Assembly: GCA_951213105.1 (NCBI GenBank)
Contig: OX578134.1
Coordinates: forward strand, 137,119,293 to 137,183,292
Length of the DNA: 64,000 bases
Direction: 5' to 3'
Source: Amaurobius ferox
Taxonomy: Eukaryota > Arthropoda > Arachnida > Araneae > Amaurobiidae
Shown here: positions 44,482 to 55,254 of the stretch, in pieces
Position numbering within the stretch: the stretch's first letter is position 1
Layout of the letters: every line of letters begins with the position of its first letter
Notes under the pieces: model-generated
What the model was told of the DNA's origin: nothing
The model's database searches: none
Seen by the model: the letters and a program-made list of their open reading frames with translations, nothing else
Made by a program: the position numbers and the translations under genes

Positions 44482-45784
44482 ACAAGAAATATCAATCATG
44501 CTTAAAGCATTGATTATGAAACACTTCCCAACTTCAATGCAATTTTATTTAAACATGTCTAAAATGCAATACATTCCTCGGTAATATTTTAAAACTTATC
44601 ACAATACTACATTGATTTATTATATTTGAAAACTTGAACATTCATCGAAAAAAATGAACTTCATTCAAATGACCGCATTGAAATATAAATTGCCTGGTTT
44701 AAACATTTCTAAAATGTGATACATTCCTCGGCAATAATTTTAGAATTATCATAATCCTACGATAATTTATTATATTTGAAAACTTCATCGAAAACAACTG
44801 AAATTCATTCAAATGACGTCATAGGAAAAATAACACGCCTGGCTCTCTCTATAAAAGCAGCATTTCATTCATAAATAATTTCCCATTCATGTCATTCATT
44901 ACAATACTATAATATTTTATTTTATTTAAAAATTAAGACCATGGAGCTACAAGTAATTAAACTCAATGCTTAAAACTTCATCGAAAAAAATCGTCCATCT
45001 CTTTGTAAAATCAGTGAATATTTCATTCATATCAGCTGTGCAGACTCCATGAACTAAATGATTTTGTGTTAAAGAAATACAGCAATTCTAATACAACTCA
45101 TTCTGCATATTTTGCTGCTTACATTTTACAAAGGTGAAAAATAGGCTTCGTTGTAGAAATAATCAAATTTGGATGATCATTTAAACTTAAATATATTGTA
45201 ATTGAGTTGTTTCAGTATGTAGATGCACAGAATTTAAGCAAAAATAAAGTAGTTTTAGGACGGATACAACACTCAATATGAATTAAAAAGAACTTTAAAA
45301 ATCACGATTTTGAGACAAGATGGATTCCATATATCATTTTGAAGTGGGTCACGTGATCGCTTCATATCATGGTCACGTAATCGCTTCATATAAGAGGTGT
45401 TATTATTATTTTAATTTTTAATTCAAAAACTACTGAATATATTTCGCTGAATTTTTTTTTAATATTTTATGGAACAATTTGAAAATTACCTAAAATTTTC
45501 GAAGCAATTTGTGAATTTTAAATCCGCTTAAAAAATGTTTGAAAAATTAGGTCTCATAGGGCTCAATGTATTTCATTTTTTCAACCCGGGTTCAATCCAA
45601 AACTAATTGGGTGATATTATTCATTTATATTCCCATAGGTTCTACAGACCGTCTGAAAAACATACTAACATTTCATTTTGTTTAAGTCATTTTTACGGCA
45701 GTTATCGTGTTAACGGACAGACAGACAGACAGACAGAATGAACAAACTCATAAACACTTTTCAACTTTGTTGTAAAGTGTTGAA
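44482..45784 (-). mobile_element. Family B element, copy B2
   Basis: Reverse orientation: AACAAGAAATATCAATCATG with hairpin, CRE-like TGACGTCA at 44814-44821, CCCGGGTTCAATCCAAAAC, CAGACAGACAGACAG (45715-45736) and the end TTTTCAACTTTGTTGTAAAG. It is nearly full length. Confidence 0.85.
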
Positions 45785-45924
45785 AAGGGCTCCATCCTGC
45801 AAAAATTTAAGTATGTAGGCACCTGCCTACAAAAAATCATGGTCTTGCTATTGTTGCTATTCAGGACGCGAACTCGCAGCTTAAATATTTTGTCTTTGAC
45901 ATTAAATATTCAAACTATGATATA

Positions 45925-46509
45925 CAAGGTAGGATCAAAAAGTTCGGAGACTGTGCTGATATCTCCAACCCTGATCGGAGGAGAGGGGAACTATTTTACG
46001 TAACTAATTATTATTACGTAGCTAATTGTATTACGTAACTAATTATTACATAGCTAATTACTATTTTACGTAGCGAACTATTGGCGTAGAGGTACATGTG
46101 ACGCGAAATGTGAAAAGGAGGAAACAGGTGTTTTTCAGACAATGCGTGTCAGTGACCTGTAATTGTTCGCGTTCGTCGAAAACGGAAATGGCGCAACGAA
46201 CATTGCATCTGCTGCAGCAGGAGCAATGCTTCTATGGGCGATTTCCCCAAACGCTGGCAGAATTTTATATTGGCACGTTGTTCTTCAAACGCCATTTCCG
46301 TTTTCGACGAACGCGAACGACTACAGTTCACTGACACGCAATGTCTGGAAAAACACCTGCTTTTTCCGTCACCTGCTTTTTCCGTCACCTACTTCTTCCG
46401 TCACATCTCGCGTCACATGTGCCTCTACGCCACGGTAAAATAATTCCCGTCTCCTCTAATCAGAGTTAGAGATATCAGCACAGTCTCCGAACTTTTTGAT
46501 CCTACCTAG
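45925..46509 (-). mobile_element. mariner-derived foldback element with captured transposase N terminus
   Basis: The long terminal inverted repeats begin CAAGGTAGGATCAAAAAGTT (left, TA just before 45926) and end with the complement at 46508 followed by TA. They share CGGAGACTGTGCTGATATCT, and the inner arms pair again (ACATGTGACGCGAAATGTG against CATCTCGCGTCACATGTG, CGTTCGTCGAAAACGGAAAT on both sides). The centre, on the minus strand from about 46291, reads MAFEEQRANIKFCQRLGKSP then IEALLLLQQMQ, the first helix of a mariner transposase DNA-binding domain. Nothing of the catalytic domain remains. Confidence 0.88.
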
Positions 46510-46670
46510 TATATCGAAAAGCGATTTATTTCAGTGTATTCCCCAAATATTTCTCTAAAAGTGTACCTAATTTTATATTCTTGTATGCTATAGGTTCTGC
46601 GGTACGAAGCAGGGAAAATTGAGGAACGAGAAATTTATCAGACAGCGACGGCGGAGACGGTGACTATTTT

Positions 46671-48031
46671 TTAACACTCTACAACATAGTTGAAAAGTGT
46701 TTATGACTTTGTTCATTCTGTCTGTCTGTCTGTCCGTTCGCACGATAACTGCTTTAAAAATGACTTTATCAAAGTGAAATTTTAGTATGTTGTTCAGACA
46801 GTCAGTGGGACCTATGGGAATATAAATGAATAATATCATCCAATAATTTTTGGATTGAACCCGGGTTGAAAAAATGAAATACATTGAACCCTATGGGACC
46901 TAATTTTTCAAACATTTTTTAAGCGAATTTAAAATTCACAAATTGCTTTAAAAGTTTTAGTAAATATTCAAATTATCCCTTAAAAAATATGAAAAAAATT
47001 TCAGCAAAATATATTCGGTAGTTTTTTAAATAAAAATTAAAATAATAATGACACCTATATTATATGAAGATATCATGTGACCCATTTCAAAATAAAATAT
47101 GGCATCCATCTTGTGTCAAAATCGTGATTTTTAAAGTTCTTTTTAATTTATATTTAATGTTGTATTCGTCCTAAAACGGCTTTATTTTTACTTAATTTCT
47201 ACGCATCTGTATTCTGAAACAACGCAATTACAGTATTTGAGTTTAAATGATCAATGTCATTCATCTTCTGTCAAAATCGCGATTTTTAAAGTTATTTTTA
47301 ATTTATGGTGTTGCATCCGTCCTAAAACTGCCTTATTTTTGCTTAATTTCTGTGTATCTATGTTCTCAAACAACACAATTACAATATATTTGAATTTAAA
47401 TGATCATCAAACTTTGATTATTTCTACAACGAAGCCTAATTATCATTTATGGACAATGTAAACGCATCAAGCTATAAGATGAGTTGTTTAAGAATTGCTA
47501 AATGTCTTTAAAGCAAAACTATTTAGCTCTGGAGTCTGCAATATAGCTGATATGAATGAAACAATCATTGATTTTACGTAGAGAAGCAGACGATTTTATA
47601 GCAGACTTTTTCATAGACTTTTCAGACTTTTTCAGTTTTAAGCATAGAGTTAAATTACTTTTACCTCTATGTTTTTATGTGTTTAAGTGAAATAAATTAT
47701 TGTAATATTGTGTTGAATGAAAGGAATGAAATATTTACTGTTTTTACATAGAGAGCCAGGCTATTTATATTTCAATGACGTCATTTGAATAAAGTTCATT
47801 TTCTTCGATGAAGTTTTAAGTTTTCACATATAATAAATTATTGTAGTATTGTAATAATTTTAAAAATATTACCGCTGAATGTATCACATTTTAGAGATGT
47901 TTAAATAAAATTGCATTGCTGTTGGAAAGTGTTTCATAATCAATGCTTTATGCATGATTGTAAATAAAATTGCATTGCTGTTGGAAAGTGTTTCATAATC
48001 AATGCTTTATGCATGATTGATCTTTCTTGTT
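46671..48031 (+). mobile_element. Family B element, copy B3, with two internal duplications
   Basis: Starts TTAACACTCTACAACATAG. The GTCT tract is at 46719-46735, CRE-like TGACGTCA at 47776-47783, and the end is GCATGATTGATCTTTCTTG. A segment of about 145 bp (CAAAATCGTGATTTTTAAAG... near 47117) is repeated near 47271, and the last 67 bp (TAAATAAAATTGCATTGCTG) is repeated at 47900 and 47961. Confidence 0.85.
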
Positions 48032-48611
48032 TTAATATAGACAAATTACATAAATTGCATGCCTTCCTGGTTTAAAATTAGTTCTCGAATGCGTTTGATG
48101 CCTATAGCCAAAGAATTGTTTTAAAATATAGAGTCATAGTAACATTTGTTTGCCACCTTTTAGACTAATGATATCCTGAATGGCAAATATCATTAACTTT
48201 TGAAGCCCATGGAAACCAAATGATCTTCAAATATAAACAACGAGCCCATTTTATTTGCTTCAAAGAAAATTTCTACTTCTTTGATAAATACACTATTTAA
48301 ATGCATGAAAGTGCTCGAGTAAAACAAGATTTATTTTACAATTTTAAAAATTACTACTGAAAATAAGAACATTTTAAGTGTTTTATGCTTTCAAAGTAAA
48401 GTATTTTTTACTGTCAAAACACTGATTCTTTAATAGATATGCTGAACTTCATCTAGCGTGAAAAATATTGCAAAATGAACGTCCATTGAGAATAAAAAAA
48501 CAAAACTTTTTTTTTATTATTTATCACCTACAATAACTGCATCAAAAAGTTCAAGCACGTTGAACATTATTATTGGTGCAAATATTATTTTGTTTTCTAA
48601 AGATTAAAAAA
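48032..48611. other. AT-rich spacer without recognisable feature
   Basis: Nothing could be supported. Confidence 0.4.
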
Positions 48612-49376
48612 TCTGATGTGGGCAGCACATGACTTTCCCTGCAGACTTATATCCACGTTCTCTTTATTTTATTTAAATTTAATTCACTTTTAATTCAATT
48701 TTCGTTCTTATTTGGTAACTGAACTTATTTTCAAAGGTGGCGTAGAGAAAATACGAAAAACCTAAAATATCTCGAGAACGGCTAGTCCTAGTGTAATAGA
48801 GTTGTTTTTATTCTTATCTTTGTTACAAATTACGTATAAAACAAGTATTTAACGGATATATTTGAGCATACGTAGTTTCTTTATTTTAGATTTTGGCTAT
48901 TTTTGGCGGCCATTTTGCAAAAAAAAGGCAGGTTATTTTTTTCCGAATCGTACCAAAATCTAATCAGCACCAGATCATCCTACAAGTAACTTATCTACCA
49001 AATTTTGTGAAATTTGGTCAATTAGTATTTTAGCTAGAATGGATACATAAAATTTTTACGGACCATTTCGTAAAAAAAGGCAGATTCTGTTTTCACGAAT
49101 GCTACCAAAAACTAATCAGCACCAGGGTCTTATCCAAGTGACTTACATACCAAATTTTATGAAATTCGGTCCATTAGGTTTTTAGTTAGAGTGGATATAT
49201 ACATTGCACAGACACACAGACACACAGACACACACAGAGACGTCACGCTAAAAATAGCTTTTTCATATTCTAGAGGTCACGAAACGTGTAGATCTGTCGA
49301 AAACTCGAGTTGTGATTTTTGGCATGCTTCCGATACTTTCCCTATACATTACCATATATATCAGAAAAGTAAAAAT
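48612..49376 (+). mobile_element. Family A-related element, subfamily K
   Basis: Has Family A ends (TCTGATGTGGGCAGCACATG, and ACTTTCCCTATACATTACC...AGAAAAGTAAAAATT) but a largely different interior. The interior includes AATATCTCGAGAACGGCTAG, a duplicated segment with ACCAAATTTTGTGAAATTTG and ACCAAATTTTATGAAATTCG, a short (ACACAG)n tract at 49204-49232, and GTCGAAAACTCGAGTTGTG. It shows the ends and the tract-adjacent blocks are conserved while the core is exchanged. Confidence 0.8.
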
Positions 49377-49504
49377 TTAAAATATGCAAGAAATCTTTTG
49401 GTTCATCTTCTAGTATTTCTAATGTTCTTGTAACTAATTAGAAATTTTCAAAACTCATGATGTTAGCAGGTGTGTAATATTTTTGCATAACAAGGGGGGG
49501 AAAT

Positions 49505-50314
49505 CATATGCAAAGGCTGTTTACCCATTTTTAGAACAAATTTAAAGCCATATAATTAAGGTTTGAAGTAACAATATTTATTTCTTAAATGTTCTATATG
49601 ACGCCCCTTTCTCTGGACTATCAGTATACATCTTGATTTCCAGGATAAGAGAGCTTTTCTTAAAGTTATTAGTGATATTTTATTTCACTCCTCTTTCACA
49701 GTTCTCCATTGTCCGTCCATTGTTTTAGGTCTGCATTTAGAAAATTCTCTTTTTAACAATCCAAAAGCATAATAAAGCATTTCCTTCAAAGTCCCATTAG
49801 TGACACATCAAGGTACTTTGAAGGAATATGAGCAAAAGGTATTGCTCCTGTATCTTTTGTAATTTGTTTTTTTAAGAAATTTTGAGGTAGATTTTGATGT
49901 GTGACTGATAGCTTTATCCTATGTCGTTCTATTCTATTAAGACTCTGTGTATAAAACGATGGTATGTCATTTTAAATAAAGGAGTTAAAACATTATCTTG
50001 GTAATATATTGAATTGATATTGACATTTTTTTCGACTCTTCTTAACATTAAGTTACCGTTGTACGAAAAAACAGCAATAATCATAAATCATTTACTGAAA
50101 CTTTCGTTTGATTCTTGGAGCTTCGTTTTCTCCTCTTTTGAAATAGTACATCGATCTCTGTGTGTGTGTGTGTGTGTGTAACTACAACAAACGATAATTT
50201 AGATTTTATAAAATAAGCTATTACCAGAAAAAAAATTTAAAATAATTTAAATTTTGTTGTTCTCTGCAAAAAAATTGTTCTAAAACTATGTAAACAGCCT
50301 CTATACCTACTATC
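49505..50314 (-). mobile_element. decayed Tc1-like element
   Basis: The left end GCAAAGGCTGTTTACCCATT with TTTAGAACAAATTT and the right end AAATTGTTCTAAAACTATGT with AAACAGCCTCTATA are inverted repeats flanked by TA. On the minus strand near 49780-49560 the transposase C terminus reads LLKREFSKCRPKTMDGQW, then LRKALLSWKSRCILIVQRKG and RHIEHLRNKY, the typical end of a Tc1-type protein. The remaining 300-400 bp is unreadable, and a short (GT)n tract is at 50158-50178. Confidence 0.7.
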
Positions 50315-50704
50315 AAAGTTATTGCAGATGTGAAAGAAACTTGTATCTTGAAAACAACAATTGCGCTTGCTCACCTAATAAAAATAACTTGTAGAATATT
50401 ATTTGTTCACTGACATTGCAATAGGTCGCATGCTCATCTTGTTTATTTGTGATCAATAACACCATTTTATATTTGTTCTCTATCCTTTGATTCAAATTAT
50501 TTTATACAAACCATCAAATTAGTACTAGTTTTCAATCATGCAACTCGTTTTGAGAGAAGGCCTATAAGCATTATCATACATAGTACTAACCAAACCTAGA
50601 GGCCTTAGAAATACGCATCTTACCGCTGGACGCTCTACTTATTACCTTTCTACTGGCCCTTGAAAAGCCGAACTGGCTTTTTTTATTACTACGGCGCTAT
50701 AATC

Positions 50705-51684
50705 AACAAGAAAGATCAATCACGCATAAAGCATTGATTATGAAACACTTTCCAACTTCAATGCAATTTTATACAAACATCTCTCAAATGCGATACATTC
50801 CTCGGTAATATTTTTTTTAAATTATCACAATACTACATTAATTTATTATATTTGAAATCTTCATCGAAGAAAATGAACTTCATTCAAATGACGGCATTGA
50901 AATATAAATTGCCTGGTTTAAACATCTCTAAAATGCGATACATTCCTCGGTAATATTTTTAACATTATCATAACACTACAATAATTTATTATATTTGAAA
51001 ACTTCATCGAAAACAAATAAACTTTATTCAAGTGACGTCATCGAAATATAAATCGTCTCTATATAAAAGCAGCATTTCATTCATAATCATTTTCCCAATC
51101 GTTTAGTTCATCACAATACTATAATCATTTATTTTATTTAAAAATTTGATAAATTGTTATCTACCATATTTAGTTTAAAATGTGAAACCTTTCTCATATA
51201 TAAAATAATTAAACTCTTGGAAAAATATTTATTATGAAATATATCTCTTTTCTCTTTCTGGAGGATATAACGAGAGTCAGAATTTAATTGAATTTGCCTT
51301 TCTCCCTATATTAAATAATTTTTATTTAAAAAACTACCTAACATATTTTACTGAAATTTTTTTATATGTTTTATGGGATAATTTGAATATTTTCTAAAAT
51401 TTTCGAAGTAATATGTGAATTTAAATTAGCTAAAAAATGTTTGAAACATTAGGTCCCATAGAATTCAATGTCTTTCATTTTTTCAACCCGGGTTCAATAA
51501 AAAACTAATTAGGTGATATTATTCATTTATATTCCCATAGGTCCCACAGACCGTCTGAAAAACATACTAAAATTTCATTTTGATTCCATTATTACGGCAG
51601 TTATCGTGCTAACGGACAGACAGACAGACAGAATGGATGAACCAAGTCATAAACACTTTCAACTATGTTGTAAAGTGTTAAAAA
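50705..51684 (-). mobile_element. Family B element, copy B4, internally deleted
   Basis: AACAAGAAAGATCAATCACG to GTTGTAAAGTGTTAAAAA. It has CRE-like TGACGTCA at 51033-51040 and CAGACAGACAGACAG at 51618-51632. About 300 bp of the middle is missing or replaced (around 51150-51310). Confidence 0.83.
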
Positions 51685-51699
51685 CTGGTATTTTTTGAC

Positions 51700-52500
51700 A
51701 TACCACGTATTGTACTAAAATGTATGGCGACCCGTCTGAAATATTACATTTTAAAGAATAACACTTTATAATAAAAGACTTTATTTGATCATATTAATAA
51801 GACGTTAAATTCGCATTAAAAGCAGGGCGTTATTTGATCTCATTAATAAGACGTTAAAACCAGAGCGCTCTGGTTTTAATGTGATTTTAACGTCTTATTA
51901 ATGTGATGAAATAATTAATTTTATTATAAGTGTTATTTTTTTAAATATTACGTATTGCCTTGTTTATAGGTTGGTAATGTTTGTCACTACGTTTTTCAAT
52001 GCATACATACAATTAATTACCATTTATCTAAGCCCAATGATGATAACAAGAGTGATTGATTTTCGAGAAGAGTCCTTGGAAATGTCAACTCTATTTCTAT
52101 AATTAAGAAGTATATAACCATTACTGGTCAAATATCGAAGAGTCTTATTCAATCTTTTGGGGTTTTCATTTAATCAATCTTTTAATTTATTGTTTCTTTT
52201 CTATTATGTTTCAATATTACTTAGTTTGATTAGTCATAGTTTTCAAAATTCATTAATTGATTGTTTTATTTATTTTAAATTGTATTCTGCTCTACGTTCC
52301 CAAAAGTTTGCTTTTCTGTGTTTTACGTGTTGTTGTTTTATTGTTGTTATTGTTATTATACTTTATTATTATTTCTGTGTTATTATTTTATCTGTATTGT
52401 TCTGTTTTATTGTTATTTCTATTTTTTCCGGTCAGCCGTTGTAACACCCTTTGAATGAGCCGGACGGTCTGGGTAATAAATAAATAAATACCACGTATTG
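51700..52500 (+). mobile_element. retrotransposed insertion with 13-bp target duplication and (TAAA)n tail
   Basis: ATACCACGTATTG occurs at 51700-51712 and 52488-52500. The insert ends GCCGGACGGTCTGGGTAATA followed by AATAAATAAATA. GGACGGTCTGGGT is also the 3' end of SINE S1, so this is likely the 3' portion of the LINE whose tail S1 copies, or a related SINE. No reverse transcriptase is readable, and the AT-rich ORFs at 52157-52454 are unassigned. A palindromic MITE is nested at 51753-51943. Confidence 0.75.
51753..51943. mobile_element. palindromic MITE-like element
   Basis: AATAACACTTTATAATAAAA on the left and TTTTATTATAAGTGTTATT on the right are inverted. Inner arms share CATTAATAAGACGTTAAAA and its complement, meeting at the perfect palindrome CCAGAGCGCTCTGG (about 51861-51874). 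A duplicated inner arm (TTATTTGATC(A/T)... twice) is also present. Confidence 0.75.
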
Positions 52501-55254
52501 CAATATCAACAACAAGTTCTAATTTTTCCCTTGAAAAAGCAATTAGCCAGATTTGAAATCGACTCAAAACATAAAATTGTATTCAGACTTACCCTACGGA
52601 CTTAAATACATTACAGTGAAATTTGATTACAACGAAATTGAATGAACTTACATTTTCAAGTAAGTCTCACGGTCTGGTAAAAGGGGGCCAAAAGAAACAA
52701 AATTTAAGTAAGTGTATTGGCTACTCTAAGATATTCGTAAAATTTAAGTACGGCTTGATTAAAAGAAATTTAAAAATTGCCTTGTTGTTTACCAAAAAAC
52801 CTGCCTTTGTACCCAATTTTATTTCAATTGGTTGAGTAATTTTGGATAAAAAGCGATTATATAATTCCGTAGACATATTATATAAGTCCGTGTACAGAGA
52901 ATAACGCAAAGAGCAAGCGAAATGTACAAAACGCGCAGTAGTGGACAAGAGAAACAATTTAAAAAAAATTGCGATATGCTTACATCCTTATGTAATAACC
53001 TATTTTTTTCGTAAGTAGACAGATTGACAAACATACTAAAAGTGTAGTTTCCAAGTGTTTCGAAATATATTTATAAGTGCTTCAAAGCATATTTTCGAAG
53101 TGCAGTATATTTTCGAAATCAACATTTACAAAAATCTATAAACTTTCAATATATTGTCGAAAAGCATTTCTAACACGAAACCAATACTTCTCTTTATCAA
53201 AAAAAGAAAAATACAACTGTAAATAAAATAATTACAACTTTAAAGCATCAAATTCAAAATAAAGGTTTTCTCATTGAACATTAAATATTTTTTTTAAAAA
53301 AACACATCGGTAACAATATACTCTCTTTAATTTAAATTAATTTAATTCTTGAAGTTGGAATCCACATGCAAAGTGTAATTTAATTAAGGTAATTAAGTTA
53401 ATTAAAGCGAGATTGATCTTCTAATTCATTTAGATTTCCTTCTAAGAAGCAGTATTAGCAGATCAGCGCATTGAAGCGGAGAAATCTTTTCGAAACACAT
53501 TTCCGTGATTTCTGTGAGAAATAATGCAGATATGTTTCAATACAGTTAATGCGGTAAGTGCTTCGAAAGTAATGGTATGAAATCTATTTCTCGAGTAAAG
53601 TTGAATTACTAATAAGGGCTTCAAGGAAAGGAAAATGAATATTGCAAGAGTTCAAAGTGATTAAAAACAAGAAAGTTGAATGCATAAAAAATTCAAAAAA
53701 AAAAATTCGGCAGTGGCTACATTCCAGTGGAGATAAAATGGTTTTTCGAGAATAACATCTCCTAAAATCAAAATAATTCAAAATATTGAAATATCTAAAT
53801 TATAACCACCTTTTTAAAATAGTTTGAAACATTAAATTATCGAAATTATAACCACTATATTTCAAAAAACTAAGTCCCCCCCCCCCCGCTTAACTGCATA
53901 CACTTGATTCTACTCTATCTCATGCGATTAAGCGGGTTATGCAATTAAACGGGTACACAAATTAATGTTATTAATACCCTTCTTGAATATAAAGATAATA
54001 AATATAAAATAATTATAGCAATTTACATAATAAATAGTAGTAATTTATTACTATACATAATACACTCCTTCTATTTATTATGTAAATGATCTTTTGAACT
54101 ACATGGGAAAAAACCGGATAGCGATAAAGCGATAAATCGACAAGTTTGGAGATTTATAGCTTTTCCTTCTATGCCTTCCGGTACTGAAGCTGAAATTCAC
54201 GAGATTGGGTTTTCAGCTTTTTTTGCAAATTAACTGGAGATTGCTATGCTATAAAGCGGGTATGTTAAACATTTATCCTATGGGGGTTAGCATTTGTTCC
54301 ACAATATTATGTGCATATAAGAGGGGTATGCTAATATCTGTTACCCAATTAAGTAGAGCCAACTATATACCCTATCCCAAATCCCTTTATATATCTATGT
54401 AAGGCTTTTAAAGGGCTACAAATTACATGCTCAATCTGCATCTCAAGGTAAAATATCGAAATAAAACCACCTTTTCAAAATAGATGGAATATTACAATAT
54501 GTAAATTATAACCATTATATTTTGAAAACTAAGAATCCTATCTGAAATCCAATTATATATTCTTGAAGGGTTTTCAAAGTGCTGCAAAACTGCTTGTTTA
54601 CTGTTCATGGACAACACTTTTAGTTTTCGAGATATAAGCAATAGGAACTTTAAAAAAGCGAAATTTTCAATCTTCTTCAACTTGACAGGGTGATTGCTCG
54701 ATAAATAAAAAAACTTTGTATAAACAAATTATTGATCTAGAAATTGAATTTCCTATTGAATATGTTCTTACTTGCTATTTATATTTATCTTTCATCGTTT
54801 AGAAGATGTTTTGAGTGAATATAAGTAAATCGAAAACTCACTCAAAAACTTATATGCTAAAAATAGTTCAAAATGTTAACATCTTAAAATTATTTTTCTA
54901 TATTTACAAATGATACCCTATTTCCAATAAAACAAATATAAATTGTTTGCATTTTTGTCTATTAGGTTCGGAGATATAAGCGTCCGAAGTATATTTATAA
55001 TTTTCGTGGCGCTCAGATTTTAGCCGATTACTCCGACCATGTACGTTATTAAAGTCAAGAAAACATGATAAATCATATTGTACTATAGTATTAAAATGCT
55101 ATTTTCTATAATGCAAATCACCAGCTTATCGCACAGTCTGGATTATAAGTGACAGTCTTCTTTTTCTCTCAGTACGATCATTGTGACGGAGAGGATATCA
55201 TTAGCAAGCAAATGTACCTTTTATTTTCTTTCTGCACAGTACGTCATCAGAACC
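52501..55254. other. AT-rich region without supported gene
   Basis: Only a direct repeat of about 85 bp (AAATTATAACCACCTTTTTA-like at 53800 and AAAACCACCTTTTCAAAATA at 54460) and a C-run of 14 (near 53874-53887) stand out. Short ORFs show no domain. Confidence 0.4.

Noticed and set aside
52157..52454. Hydrophobic 95-codon ORF as a membrane protein
   Set aside because: Phe/Leu/Ile-rich reading of a TTATT-rich stretch inside a retrotransposed insertion; the hydrophobicity follows from base composition.
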